Shown here piece by piece: positions 1 through 11,248 of a stretch of DNA of 64,000 bases. Source of the DNA: Rutpela maculata. Its lineage: Eukaryota > Arthropoda > Insecta > Coleoptera > Cerambycidae. The stretch spans positions 8,177,208-8,241,207 of the forward strand of contig OW386286.2 in assembly GCA_936432065.2 (NCBI GenBank). Direction: 5' to 3'. The translations under genes were made by a program, and so were the position numbers. Within the stretch, counting starts at the first letter, position 1; each line of letters opens with the position of its first letter. Below the pieces are notes generated by a model. It saw only the letters and a list, made by a program, of their open reading frames with translations. It was not told where the DNA came from and searched no databases.

Positions 1-274
1 AAAAATAATTTTATATTACTGAAATTTGGTACGGAGGTATAAAATTGCATTCTAAATAACTTTTCTTAGTGAAATTTTTTCATATTTTGAAAAATAAAGG
101 TACTTTATTAGTGGTGATTTTTACAACTTTGCTTATAAAACACCCTTTAGAACACCAAATCAAGTTATTTTTGGTATACTTTAGTTTTACAACAAGCAAG
201 ACTCAATCCCCAAATACCATTCCAAAATTTTTGGTCCATTACACCTCTTGGTACATCTATCCTGGGACGCACTG
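1..274. mobile_element. Right end of a mariner-like element, cut by the window edge
   Basis: The stretch ends in GGGACGCACTG followed by TA at 275-276. This resembles the end of the neighbouring mariner-like element (GGGGACACACTG followed by TA at 3236-3237). No transposase reading frame is visible, so only a terminal inverted repeat and subterminal DNA seem to be present. The other end lies outside the window, so the assignment rests on the terminal motif alone. Confidence 0.4.
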
Positions 275-276
275 TA

Positions 277-1466
277 TGTGAAATATAAACAAACTGATTC
301 ACTTGATTAAGAACATTTTTTTTCTTAATCAATCATCTTTATTTTATGTTTACTATCAGCCTCAGAACTATGACCCCACGATTACGAATCACACTGTGCA
401 TTTTTTTTTGGCAAAGCATCTCATAAATCGGGTAGTTTTTTTAATGATAATTTACATTTATAATTTGATCTTGCAAGGTGTAATTCCAAAACTATTCGAT
501 ACTATATCTAATATTTATTTTTAAATTGTACTGCTCATAAATTTTCATACACTGCGACCCGTATAATTTATTCTATTTGACTCTGTATATCACAGAGTAA
601 ATCTTAAGGTCGCAAGTAACAATGCCATAATAACTTGAGGTCACCCAACTTTCAGTTTCCGGGTCACCGAAAACTCTGTCTAGATGCAACTCAAGTATCA
701 TATTGAGGGTTCTAAAGCGGCCGAAGAAAACGAGCAAAAGTCCTTCGCTTGGGATGGTTGATGTCAAGAAGGCACCTCACTCAGTGACGTGGATATTGAC
801 GGTAAATAAACAATTTGGAAACTGGAGATGTTTCAACGAGGCCTTTAGCTTTCATATAGAAATATGGATGATATTATGGTACGTAGAAGTCAGTGGCGTA
901 AGTAAAGGAATACCAGAGGCGCACTTTCAAATCCTATATTATATAAAATAAAATTAAGAAAGATGAACATTTGTTTTTTTTTTTCGATTCAAGAATTAAT
1001 TTACATTTATATGACATGTATTTCGGTCTCAGGACTATTACCAGAGGAATTTAAGACGTACACTAAAAGTCACAAGTATATAAGTACACAACAATGACCA
1101 TAGTTGTTTATCCTAAAATACTGAGTCACGTAGGCATACGTAAAATCTAATACAAGCTCTGGGAAATTTTCCAGTAGTGATATGATTACAATTGCAATCA
1201 CAAAAGTTTGTCTGACTGTCACGACAATTGTCGTAGGTTTGGTTGTATTCTTTTTAGCCCAACCAGAATCTCAGTTGGGAGGCCAACTGACATCGGTATT
1301 TTGACGATTTATTGTATTGCTAGTTAAAATTGCAGCATAGCAGAGATTAACTGATCCCAATTAAACACCTGAAAAATGAAGAAGAATAGACGAAGTGACA
1401 AACAAGTGTGTTTGCATTTTGGAAGTCTCCTATAGCGGTATTTGGCGGACATAAACTCTTCATACA
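277..1466. other. No gene recognised
   Basis: AT-rich DNA with only short chance reading frames. I found no conserved domain, RNA gene or clear repeat boundary. A short hairpin-like stretch near 1255-1290 (CCAACCAGAATCTCAGTTGG-like) is too small to interpret. Confidence 0.5.
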
Positions 1467-1468
1467 TA

Positions 1469-3235
1469 GTGTGTCCCCGGATGGAGTTGACAAGAGGAAA
1501 AACCTCTATTATTGATTTTATGACGAAGTCATTCTTTATAAAAAATTATGCTTGTCGAAAAAATGAATTTACCATATAAAAATCTTAGTTCAGATGTACC
1601 GGGTGTTAATAAATTAAGAAAACATCAAAATGCCTCAAGAGAGAAGTACCTTCATTTATTATTTTAGACACAATGTTTATAAAACAAAGTTGTTTATAAT
1701 CCAAAATAAAGCCTAAATACAAATTATGAAGTCTGTATTTTGACTTTTAAATTTTTATTGCGTTTATCTTTTTACGTTGAATTTATTAATGTGAATAAGA
1801 ATTCAAATTAAGAAACAGAGTGTGCTGTCGATAATATTGAACTGACAAACGTCATTGTGACATTGTGTAGAATATTACTATCTTACATCTGCATTTATTA
1901 GTGTTCTGTTGATCATTTACAAAATGTTTACCAAACAAGAAAGAATTTATTTAACTTGTAAAAAAAAATCAATGAAACTGGATCTGTATTGGATGTCAAA
2001 AAACCCAAGAAAAAGTACAATGAAGACGATGCGGCAACACTTTTGGCAATAAATTCAGTAATAGAAAACCCGAAATTATCTTTACGGAAACGTTCACAAA
2101 GACTAGAAGTAAGTAAAAGCCATTTACAGAGAATTTATATGGAAAACAAAGTTCGACCGTTTAAGGCAAGGTTCAGACACACACTTGAAAATGGAGATGA
2201 AGAGAAGCGATTGGATTTTTGTTTATGGTGAGAATTACCTCGTAGATAGAAGTTTTCACAGAATATTTATTTTTACTGAAGCAACATTTTGTACCAATGG
2301 CCACGTTTTATCACAAAACAGTAGTTATTGGGCTTTTGAAAATCCAAACAATGTCATTCACAAACGAAGTCAACGTTATAAAAAAGTGAATGTATCGTGT
2401 GGGATTTTTTGTGATCGAATCGTTGGTCCATATTTCTTAGAAGAAAATTTAAATCAGCATGTTTATTTGGACCTTTTGGAAAACTTTGTATTGCCATTTA
2501 TAAACACTCTACAACCGGAAGTAAGGCGTAACATTTTTTGGCAGCAAGACGGCTGCCCAGCTCACTCCTCAGTTTTGGTACGGCAGTGGTTGACAAATCA
2601 CTTCGGAGCCAGATGGATGGGAAGATATGCTCCAATTAATTTTTCTGCAAGATCACCAGACCACCTTACACCGATAGATTTTTTTCTGTGGGGTGTTTTA
2701 AAACAGAAAGTTTATGCAGATCACCTGCCGCATGATCGAGAAACACTAAAAGCACGAATACAAGACGCGGTGAATGAAGTGAATGTACCTTCAACCATTC
2801 GTAAAGTCTATGGTGAATTTATTAAAAGGATGGAGAAATGTGTTGAGGTTGGAGGATGCTATGTAGAATAAATTGTTTTTCCATAATCGTTGAAGTTAAT
2901 GTTATTATGTTATGTTAATGTTTGAAAAAAAAATGTAAGTTGACATAAATGTAAAAGTCAAAATTTAGACTTCATAATTGGTATTTAGGCTTTATTTTGG
3001 ATTATAAACAACTTTGTTTTATAAATATTTTGTCCAAAATAATAAATAAAGGTATTTCTCTCTTGAGGCATTTTGATGTTTTCTTAATTTATTAACACCC
3101 GGTACATCTGATCTAAGACTTTTATATGGTAAATTCATTTTTTCGACAAGCAGAATTTTTTATAATGAATTTTTCGTCGTAAAATCAATAATGGAGATGT
3201 TTTTCCTCTTGTCAACTCCATCCGGGGACACACTG
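1469..3235 (+). mobile_element. Mariner-like DNA transposon with ~280-bp terminal inverted repeats
   Basis: Both ends carry long inverted repeats, about 1469-1749 and 2952-3235. They begin AGTGTGTCCCCGGATGGAG on the left and read as its complement on the right (TCCGGGGACACACTG). The right end is followed by TA at 3236-3237, the expected Tc1/mariner target. The left flank is CA followed by T, so the left TA or the first base has mutated. The arms match closely over about 280 bases with scattered substitutions and a few small indels, so the insertion is fairly old but complete. A single transposase gene lies between the arms and is disrupted. Confidence 0.88.
1924..2871 (+). pseudogene. Mariner-like transposase, disabled (DUF4817-containing insect type)
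   Basis: The gene starts with ATG at 1924, where the first residues read MFTKQERIYLT. It loses frame in the A-run near 1960, continues in a second frame (about 1989-2231, helix-turn-helix region with RKRSQRLEVSKSHLQRIY), then hits TGA at 2229-2231. It resumes in a third frame to 2871. The catalytic half shows WQQDGCPAHSS (second Asp), RWMGRYAP, then ARSPDHLTPIDFFLWG (third acidic region). In the family this last motif is usually SPDLTPLDFF, so the His is extra. The first catalytic motif, normally FTDEATF, reads FTEATF here, so the first Asp is missing. Two frame breaks plus loss of a catalytic residue mean no active enzyme. It would have cut and pasted the surrounding element. Confidence 0.85.
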
Positions 3236-3303
3236 TATATGTAACTCATATATATTGCTATTTGTTTCAATAGAAATTATCTGCATAAAGTTGCACAACT
3301 GCT

Positions 3304-3977
3304 GTGTGTTTATTTCAGAATCAACCTATGTCATTTCGGGGCAAGATTTTTTTTAATATTTGGCTTGAGAAAACCGATGCTGCTGAGACAGTAGTAGCTG
3401 TATATAAATATATTTTGCAGTCCCTGACACTTGAAAGTTTTCAGGATGCGCTCGACAATGAACTCAATAAAAAAAAATTCAAGTATTTGTAAGCAATTTA
3501 AACAGAAATGGCTAGAAAGTCATCGTAGTCTTAAAAATGTTCATACCAAAAATTCGATATACTTAAGTGGTCAATTTTCATTTGATGATCTGATGAAGAA
3601 AGTACACAGCATTCCAAGTACCAGTACCCAAACTGTTCCTTCTCTAATGGGAGAGTTCAACCTCTTTTGCAGCATAATACAGAGGAAGTTATCATGTGGC
3701 ACAAGTTCGTTTAAGGTCTGAGGATAAATATACTGAGAGCAGGGTGCTAAAAGAAATATCTGAAAACACAGAGAACCAGCCACAACAGAAATCAACATCA
3801 ACTGAAATCATAAGACTATCTACGGATGAAGCATTAGCCTCAATGAAGAAGAACAGATTAACAAAAAATCAATATATCGCCCTGTATAGATGTATTTTTG
3901 ATATTGTTGACGAATATGATATTGATAGTGAACCAATTTTCCTAAACACACCAATTTATTTATTTTTACGCACCTAA
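3304..3977 (+). pseudogene. Unassigned coding remnant in three frames
   Basis: Three consecutive stretches of protein-like composition follow one another in different frames: about 3320-3489, 3490-3720 and 3696-3977. The middle one reads KQKWLESHRSLK and SGQFSFDDLM. The last contains AQVRLRSEDK and LSTDEALASMKKNRLTKNQY. I recall similar AQ-K-LRS and DEALA segments in multicopy uncharacterised insect proteins, but I cannot name the family and did not search. A plausible splice acceptor (TTTATTTCAG) ends at 3319, so the first piece could be an exon. Each change of frame also fits simple decay. It lies immediately downstream of the mariner-like element. It may be a host gene fragment or another transposon's gene. 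Confidence 0.35.
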
Positions 3978-3980
3978 ATT

Positions 3981-4791
3981 ATTTCGAAAATCGTGTTTCA
4001 ATATCTTAATTATTATGAAGTCAAGATTTTTAAATAGTTGCTCCCACACTACGAGTATATAGTCTTTCGCGGTTAGCAACGCCTGAGTTCTCCACGACCA
4101 TTATCACAACTAGTTTAATTAAAGTCAAGTAATAAGATAACCTAAATTGGCATCAATAAGTCGTCGGAATGAACTTCCTCTTAGTGCATAAACAAATACA
4201 TTTATATATAATATAAATAAACATTAAACGCTAGCTTGGTACTGTTTTATGTGTTTAGCGACCTTTTAAAGAGAACGTAATCCACATTTTTAGCGAATTT
4301 TCTCAGATTAAATCATTGCTATTAACATCTTATACTTTAGATAACGTACCTCAGGGCACCACTAAAGCAATAAAAAGCTTCCTGTGCACATACGTAATTA
4401 ACATTATTAATTAGTTGGTATAAGTCAGTGCCTATTTTCGCTCCGCCTTAATAGTTAAAACGTATAATTTGCACTGACTGGATATCTATTGGTCTGCCTT
4501 TTCTAATTAGCTATATTTACGTCTCTATAATTACTGAAGAGAGCCATTTTTATAATTGTGTATAATTGTAATTTATAGCTGTTTAATGAATAATGTATCA
4601 CGTCACCTGTGTGCATAATTCGTAGTTTTCTGCTATACACCTGTCATGTACGTAATATGTAGTAAATTCTTGGTCACCAGATTTCTGTACTATCATTTCG
4701 TAGCTCGTATGTTATCTTGATAACAAGGAATGTGCACAAATTTTAATATCAAAATCAGATTCTCTTTTTGCTATAATAACAGTTTTGATTA
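3981..4791. other. No gene recognised
   Basis: AT-rich sequence without a sustained reading frame. The last ~20 bases before the next element (…CAGTTTTGATTA) belong to a dispersed repeat that recurs near 18568-18640 without the insertion. Confidence 0.45.
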
Positions 4792-4793
4792 TA

Positions 4794-5283
4794 GACTGGC
4801 GGTACATGACCAGTCAGGTGCAACGTTTTTAAAATGCATGCCAATCATATATATATGAATGAAATTACTATGAATATGCCAGAAACGCAAATTTTAGGCA
4901 GTCGTCGCGGCAGAAGAGTGTGCAAATCGATTTTGTTTTTTTTTAATTTCAAAATGAATGCCAATAGTGCCAAACGAAAAGCCTTGAAAAAGAATCCAGC
5001 GGAAATTCATTGGCATGCAGTTTCCGCGCGCAAAACAACCTTTGATGCGCACATTAAATGGTAAATTTTTTTGGTGTTCTTGATTTTGGATGATTTTGAT
5101 TTTGGCACTATTGGCATCCATTTTAAAATAAAAAAAAAAAACAAAAAAATCGATTTGCACATTCTTCTGCATGCGACGACTGCCTAAAATTTGCGTTTGG
5201 CATATTCATGGTAATTTCATTCATATATATGATTGGCATGCATTTTAAAAACGTTGCACCTGACTGGTCATGTACCGCCAGTC
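4794..5283. mobile_element. 490-bp palindromic MITE with TA target duplication
   Basis: The two halves are inverted copies: 4794 to about 4970 and about 5105 to 5283, beginning GACTGGCGGTACATGACC on the left with its complement on the right. TA dinucleotides flank both ends (4792-4793, 5284-5285). An uninterrupted relative of the insertion site is present at about 18568-18640 and gives the same boundaries. No transposase is encoded. TA duplication suggests mobilisation by a Tc1/mariner-type transposase. Confidence 0.8.
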
Positions 5284-5704
5284 TATTATTAATCTCGTTG
5301 AAATATGTTGCATTTGGTATAACATTGAATTTGAAACAGCACAATTATACATACACGGTAATATGAGTTTGACATCACGACTTTTAAAGTCGACATGTAG
5401 TCAGACCTTATTTACTCTTAGCAGCGGCGTGATAAAATTAGTGTTTTCAGGTTCAAGTAACAATTTAAATATCTTTTAGATTTATTTAAGTTTTATCAGT
5501 GTCTTATAATGGCCACCTTATAAACTAGTGATTTATGCCAGATTTATTCACTTAAAGATTAGTTTTGTCTTAGAGAAAGTTTTAAACATTCAATAATTCA
5601 CATTAAAACTAAATTATCTTTCAGTCTTTTTTGGTTTATGACTGCCTTATCAAGGTATTTCTCAAGCCTTCAATAAAACTCTATAGCTGTTAAGTTCACT
5701 TTAA

Positions 5705-5855
5705 GGAGTCTACACACGATCCAGCGGCAGGGACCCGACATTGTCGGTACGCTTTGAAGATAATTGGAATTCCAGCGGACCAGTTCACTTTTACGAATGA
5801 GTTCAAAGCATGCTGACAAGGCTGGCTCCCTGCCGCTGGATCGTGTGTAGACCCC
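5705..5855. mobile_element. 151-bp MITE with TTAA target site (E1)
   Basis: The ends are GGAGTCTACACACGATCC and the complement of GGGGTCTACACACGATCC. Terminal inverted repeats of about 30 bases extend through the CAGCGGCAGGGA segment. TTAA precedes it (5701-5704) and TCAA, a one-base variant, follows (5856-5859). The corresponding uninterrupted sequence is visible in element B near 6291-6330. The TTAA target suggests piggyBac-like or Kolobok-like mobilisation. Its core (5739-5812) is shared with the MITE at 23159-23380. Confidence 0.72.
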
Positions 5856-6459
5856 TCAAGGAGGATTGAATTTTATTGGAGAATTTAATAACTCTATGAG
5901 ATAGTCCTAAAATGTTAGAAAGTGAAACGATTAATAAATGTCTAAAATGCCAAATACTTGTGTTTAAAACTAGAAAAAATCATGGGGTGGTTGTTAATAC
6001 TGATCTATAAATCTAATATGCTTTGAGATCGGCAACCCAAGTAACAATTTAAATTCCTTTTGGGTTTATTTAGGTTTTATCAGTGTTTTATAATGGCTGC
6101 CTCATAAACCAGTGATTTATGCCAGATATAATAAATGTCAAATGCACTTAAAGATCGTCTTGTCTTAAAGAAAGTTTTAAAAAGGCTTTCAATAATTTAC
6201 ATTAAAACTAAATTATCTTGTAGTCTTTATTGGTTTATGACTAACTTATCAAGGTATTTGTCAAGCCTTCAATGAAACTCTCTAGTTGTTAAGTTCAGCT
6301 TAAGAGGATCGAGTTCTATTGAAGAATTTAGGAAACATTGAGATTTTATAATCGCTTTATAAAATTATCTTGGGGTGATTGATAATGCTGGCAGATAAAT
6401 CTAATATGCTTTGAGATCACTAAGTTTCGAGTCGAACCTTCATAAATACAACTTGTTAG

Positions 6460-6759
6460 CAAGCGCGGATTTATGGGGGGGGGGGGGTAACGTGGTAATT
6501 ACCCCCCTCCAAGATTCTGTAAACCACCACTCACCCCGCTCATCAGAAAAAGACGAATAAGTTTTTTTTCGGATTTCTCCCCCCCCCCCCGCTCATCAGA
6601 AAAATTTTGGGGCGAAAAAAATTTTTTTCGGATTTCTCCCCGAGCTCAGCTCATTAAAAACAATTTGGGACGAAAAAATTTTTTTTGTTATATTCAGCAC
6701 GCGGCTGTGTTACAACCACCCCCCCCCCCCCCCAAGCTCAAGGTCCAGATCCGCCCTTG
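6460..6759. mobile_element. 300-bp hAT-type MITE with 8-bp target duplication
   Basis: Direct repeats CTTGTTAG flank it at 6452-6459 and 6760-6767. The ends are CAAGCGCGGAT and ATCCGCCCTTG, imperfect inverted repeats of the CA-GGCGG kind common in hAT elements. The interior holds about three ~70-bp tandem repeats around CGGATTTCTCC with runs of G and C up to about 13. The matching segment of copy D lacks the insertion. Confidence 0.83.
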
Positions 6760-6953
6760 CTTGTTAGAGTTTTAATGAAATGGGCAAAAACCTGTAATAA
6801 TTCAGTATTAACCATAAAAGGATTTGGTTTCTTATTGTCCACACTATAGTGTTTTAAAATAGGTAGTTTTAAATCTGTATTAAGAAATATTCGTTGACAT
6901 TTTATGTATTTGTGGATACCGTATGTATGTGGATGAATAAACACAACACACAT

Positions 6954-8809
6954 CCCAAGTAACAATTTAAATGCCAACAAGTATTTATGGGGGTTTTATC
7001 ACAGATTTAAGAAGGTAAATAAACCGAACTGGGTTTTATTATTACTTCTTTTGTGCATACCAATTTATCTGCAGATAATATGTACTAATAAGGCCTTCAA
7101 GTTATCTTTAAAGCAATTTGTTAAACCTCTTTGCTCTGGTTTTATAGCCACTTAATTTCCGCATTATTTAAAACCACAATAAACTCATTAAATGTTATAG
7201 TGGATTTTAAATATTTTAAGTTTTGTGGTAGACATCTATAAATCTTTAGGTTTTATGGAAGTTTTAAAATATGGTCTTTAAGTACTCCTTATGATCAAGC
7301 AATAAAATTAATAGCTCTTAAGTAGTCTTACCCTTAATATATGTTATCATAAATACTATTTGCTTTTAACGATAATTGATAAAGGTTCCTTAAAACCTAA
7401 TAGATTTTTGGTACCTTTATTAAGCTCCCTACGTTTAAACTTTTTGGTTTTTATAAAGCACTTATAAATCCTTTGGTCCCCCCACTTACGCCTTTAAACT
7501 TTGAGAGAGGGGGCATTTTCAAAGGGTATTATAAGGAAACTGTTTAAAATCTACTTACTTGTAGTTTTTTACTTTTTCTTGATCAATTAACGCTATACTC
7601 ACAGAAATAACGAGAAATGAATGATCGCACACTCAAAAACACACGAAATACATAATTTTTTAGGTTACGTTATCTAAGCCAAGTACATTTGGATTAGAGA
7701 TTGTCAGAGACAAATCTTAAGGGTTTTAAAGAATAGTAGTAAGGCTGGGTAAAGTCTTAGAGGCTTTAAAATAGTAACAAAGTGGAGCAATTGGAATTTA
7801 ACAAAACCTTTTGTTTTCTAAAAATATTTCCTAAAGCCACAAACTCTTAATAGGGTATTCTATTAAAATAAATGGTTTTATTAATTTTTCAGCCATGTTC
7901 TTTTCTGTTGACTATGGCAGACATGTTTGAACAAAGATGAGGCAACAGTATTTAGTTATATTTTTCTTATTCTTACTATTTGCATTTAGCCTGCAACTAT
8001 CTAAAATATGTTAATATGTCATATAAACCTCTAAAAAGCCCAAAATCATACTGAGTAAGCTAAAACTAGGCTTACTATTTCTTTTATTAATTGTAAATAA
8101 TAATTAATAAGCTGACAAATGAAAGGCGCATGTTTTTTTTTTAAGTTTTTTGATATACTTTATCAAGAAAGTGGTCTGGTTGACAATTTTTTGATACTAG
8201 GTTATTTATTAATACAGTGCGTGTAATTGCCCATTAGGTATGTACATTCACGTAGCGCGAGAGATATGACAACACAGCAGAGCAAACTCGCCCGTCGGCG
8301 AAGCATCCCAGCTCTCACTTATTTCATTTCAGCCAGCTGGCACACGCGATGTTGTAATTCTTACGACACTACACACAGTGTATCAAATTTTACAACGTTA
8401 ACACATGCAGATATTTCAATCGAGGCAGACATATTTTATTACTTGGCGACATTTTCTGAATGGGAGAGTTTAAGTGCAACAAGTTTTCGAGAATTATTAA
8501 AGACACAATTATTTATGATGTTCTCAAAGCAGGCTTAAAATTTGATTGCAAGCACTAACGGTTTTAAAATTTTATAAAAGGTTTTATGGTAGACTTGAAA
8601 ACATCTTGCAGATTTGGGTTCTAAAGTACTGGTGGTTTTATTGATAGTTTTAAGGAAGATATTTATAACCTTTATAAAAGGTTTTTTTGGTTTTATGCCG
8701 GGTTAATTGTAGCTTTTAAGAGGTTGTCTAAACAGTTTTACGATCAGTTTTATTATATAGACTTAATAACTTCTTGTAGATTGTGATAAAACTTAAATTG
8801 TTACTTGGG
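6954..8809. mobile_element. Element C: 1.86-kb CCCAAGTAACAATTT-family element inside B
   Basis: It starts CCCAAGTAACAATTTAAATG and ends TTAAATTGTTACTTGGG. AT flanks both sides (6952-6953, 8810-8811). The uninterrupted site is found in copy D near 12285-12300 on the other strand. The terminal inverted repeat is about 17 bp. Its interior is not recognisably the same as that of B and D, so it is a second subfamily. A frame at 8227-8538 has no recognisable domain and is probably chance. Confidence 0.8.
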
Positions 8810-10054
8810 ATAGAAGACAATTCCCAAATACAAAGACAAAGTTGTCTGGAAGAGGGCAGGCAATATCAATTACCAACCGGCATTGCGACATGGCAAGCGG
8901 TACTTTCTACAAATGTGGCAAAATCTTAAAATCAAACCGAATTTTTAGGTTAGGTTTTACACGCGCCATAAACCCTATAGGTCTTACTTAAAGGGTTTAG
9001 AATAGGTTTTAAAATAGCCTACAAGTTTTAAAAAAAATATTAAAATCAATGAGACTTAAAATATATTTCTACAGGAATGAATCGGCGTACTTAAAGACCA
9101 ATTGGTAATTGAATAGACATTTTAAAACAAAACACGTTAGAAGTAGAATTATTCACAACTAGTAGGGTTTATCCTTTCAGCCGCCATTATTTCTAACAAC
9201 CAAGCAATGGGCAGGGGTCAGCCATGAAGGTTCCAAGTTTTGGTTTTGTGAAGAAAGAAAATTTAATTATCCACGTTTTTTTAAATTTGTGTTTTTAGAG
9301 GGCCCGCGAATTTTTAAGAACTATCTAACCATGTTTTACAGTAAACTTAGTCTCGTTGAAGATTTTAGGCCAATGTGAGGACTCCCAATACATTATTTGT
9401 AAATACTCTCTCTCAATATTCGCCATATGTTGATTTTATAAGTCTGCATGGCGGCCCATGTATTGTGTGGGTGATGTGAGTGTGGCAATAGATTTATTTG
9501 CTTTTATATTTACTTCATTAAATATAAAACGTTTTTATCGGTGCATTTGTATGTGCCTTTAAAATTTTAATAGAGTGCTTGTCCTAAACCAAGTATAGTT
9601 TTATAATACTCTTCAAATATTCTACGAATAAAGATTTAGATGATTCATTAAACTTTGAAAGCTTTAATAGTAGTTTTAAAAAGAGACATGTGGGTCTTTC
9701 TCTAGGTGGGCCCTGTTCTCTTATAAGGGTTTTAAATCAGTTTTATAGAGTCCTTCCGGACCATTTATATTTATAAGTAGTCTTAGAAATAAGCTTTCAA
9801 AATATCTTATAGAATACATTAAAACTAAAATTGTTACTTTGGAAGTTTCCAGTCGAACCTTCATAAATACTACTACTTTAATGAAGAAGGTAAAAACCTG
9901 TAATAAATCCGTCTTAAAAAAGCATTTACTTTTCCTTTGTCCAGACTATAGTGTTTTAAAGTAGGTAGTTTTAAAACTGTGATAAGAAATATTCGTTGAC
10001 AATTAAAATCAAAACAACTTCAACATGTCTTAAAATATTTTTGTTTCAAATTTG

Positions 10055-10290
10055 ATAGAATATAATACAGAGATACTAGATGTGAATATATCTGATCACT
10101 GTGCTCTGCTACTATGTATAAAAGACAACGTAATTACTAATACCCAAACATCTGACTATAGGCGTATTTTGAGCACAGAAAACTACCAACTTTTTTAGAA
10201 GAGTAGTTGTTTTGATTGGTTCTCTAATAATGAGTGTTTTAAAGTATTTAACTACGATCACTACTGTAAATAGTAAAAAACACACTACCT
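10055..10290 (+). pseudogene. APE-type LINE fragment (endonuclease C-terminus to linker)
   Basis: In one frame, interrupted by a TAG near 10194, the translation contains NISDHCALLLCIKD and then YRRILSTENYQLF and FDWFSNNECF. The S-D-H-x-A motif is the end of the apurinic/apyrimidinic endonuclease domain of CR1/Jockey/RTE-type LINEs. The following R-x-x-S-x-x-N…F…W spacing is typical of the linker before reverse transcriptase. The rest of the LINE is absent, and the downstream part merges into repeat family R. The clade cannot be fixed from such a short piece. Confidence 0.5.
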
Positions 10291-11248
10291 GCCATCTATG
10301 TAAGTTGGATTTTACACATTGTAAACAAATCGCACGATAAACAAAACGTACGGGACTCGCAAATATAGGTGGCTTAGTTCGCTGTCGCGGGGTTTAAAAA
10401 AACAAATGCGTCTACGTAATTTTCAAACGCTGTCAAAACTGACATAATATTTGTTGAATAATATTTTTGACAAGTAAACTAAATTCAGATTTTACTAAAT
10501 AAATAAAAAAATATGATCGTAGGTAAAGTATAGTACATAATTCGAGTTGTAAAGAAATTACGCACTCATGGAAATACGCACTCGCCGCTACGCGGCATCG
10601 TGCGTAACTTTTCCATTCGTGCGTAATATGCTTCTTACAACACTCATTACGTAATATACTATTACCTAACTAGTATATTAACGTGCCCAGATTAGGGCAA
10701 CAATATACAGAAAGTAGGTAACTTCTGAATAAATAAAAAAGTGTGTAAGTTCTGATCTGCTTCATACCTAAATAATATTCTCTAATCATGATGAAAGGAA
10801 ATAAATAAAAAATAATTATTTGTAAAAATAAATCAAGAATAGGCTTATCAATAATTAATGAATGTTTCTATACTCTACTGAAAACTTGTACAATTTTTCT
10901 AAAGTTGAAACAGAATGTAAGGTTCAATAGTTGTTGTGAATGACTGAATTTCAATAAATGATTTAAATATTTTCAACATATTTTTTTGCCTTAAAATGCA
11001 AGGAATTCTATCATGTAATTCAATACTTCGTCAGTATTAGCTAGAAAAGTAGTTGTTTTGATTGGTTCTCCAATTACGAGTATTTTAAAGTATTTACCTA
11101 ACTAGTATATTAGCGTGCCCAGATTAGGGCAACAAAATAGAGAAAGTAGGTAATTTCATAATAAATAAAAAAGAGTGTAAGTTGTGATTTGTGAGTTGTG
11201 ATACCTAAATAATATTCTCTAATCATGATGAAAGCAAATAAATAAAAA
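10190..11248 (+). repeat. Dispersed AT-rich repeat family R, two adjacent copies
   Basis: A block starting AGAGTAGTTGTTTTGATTGG and continuing through CCTAACTAGTATATTA, GTGCCCAGATTAGGG and TAATCATGATGAAAG occurs at 10190-10840 (with an unrelated ~390-bp stretch inside, 10262-10655). It recurs at 11040-11248, where element D interrupts it. Further copies are at 14086-14181, 18560-23560 (split by insertions), 23690-23903 and 31635-31720 (reverse). The start of the block overlaps the LINE remnant, so the family may be LINE-derived. Confidence 0.6.

Larger units (their letters stand above)
6036..9842 (+). mobile_element. Element B: CCCAAGTAACAATTT-family element with two inserts
   Basis: It starts CCCAAGTAACAATTTAAATTCC at 6036 and ends AAATTGTTACTTTGG at 9842, a one-base variant of the complement. 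AA flanks both ends (6034-6035, 9843-9844). The uninterrupted site is visible inside B itself at 6415-6430. Removing the hAT MITE with its duplication (308 bp) and element C with its duplication (1858 bp) leaves 1641 bp, against 1645 bp for copy D. I recognise no reading frame. The interior is rich in GTTTTAT/ATAAAAC motifs. Confidence 0.82.
5452..10003 (+). mobile_element. Element O: oldest CCCAAGTAACAATTT-family copy, right end lost
   Basis: It begins TTCAAGTAACAATTTAAAT at 5452, two bases off the CCC start of its relatives. It then follows element B: the phrases around GTTTTATCAGTG, CAGTGATTTATGCCAG and CTTTGAGATC occur in both. It is interrupted by a TTAA-type MITE (5705-5855) and by the whole of element B (6036-9842). 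It resumes at 9843 with AAGTTTCCAGTCGAACC, which matches B at 6422-6438, and fades out near 10003. The right terminus is missing. No protein is encoded, so this is a non-autonomous element. Confidence 0.7.

Noticed and set aside
8227..8538. 103-codon frame inside element C
   Set aside because: No recognisable domain, not conserved in the related elements, and composition does not stand out.
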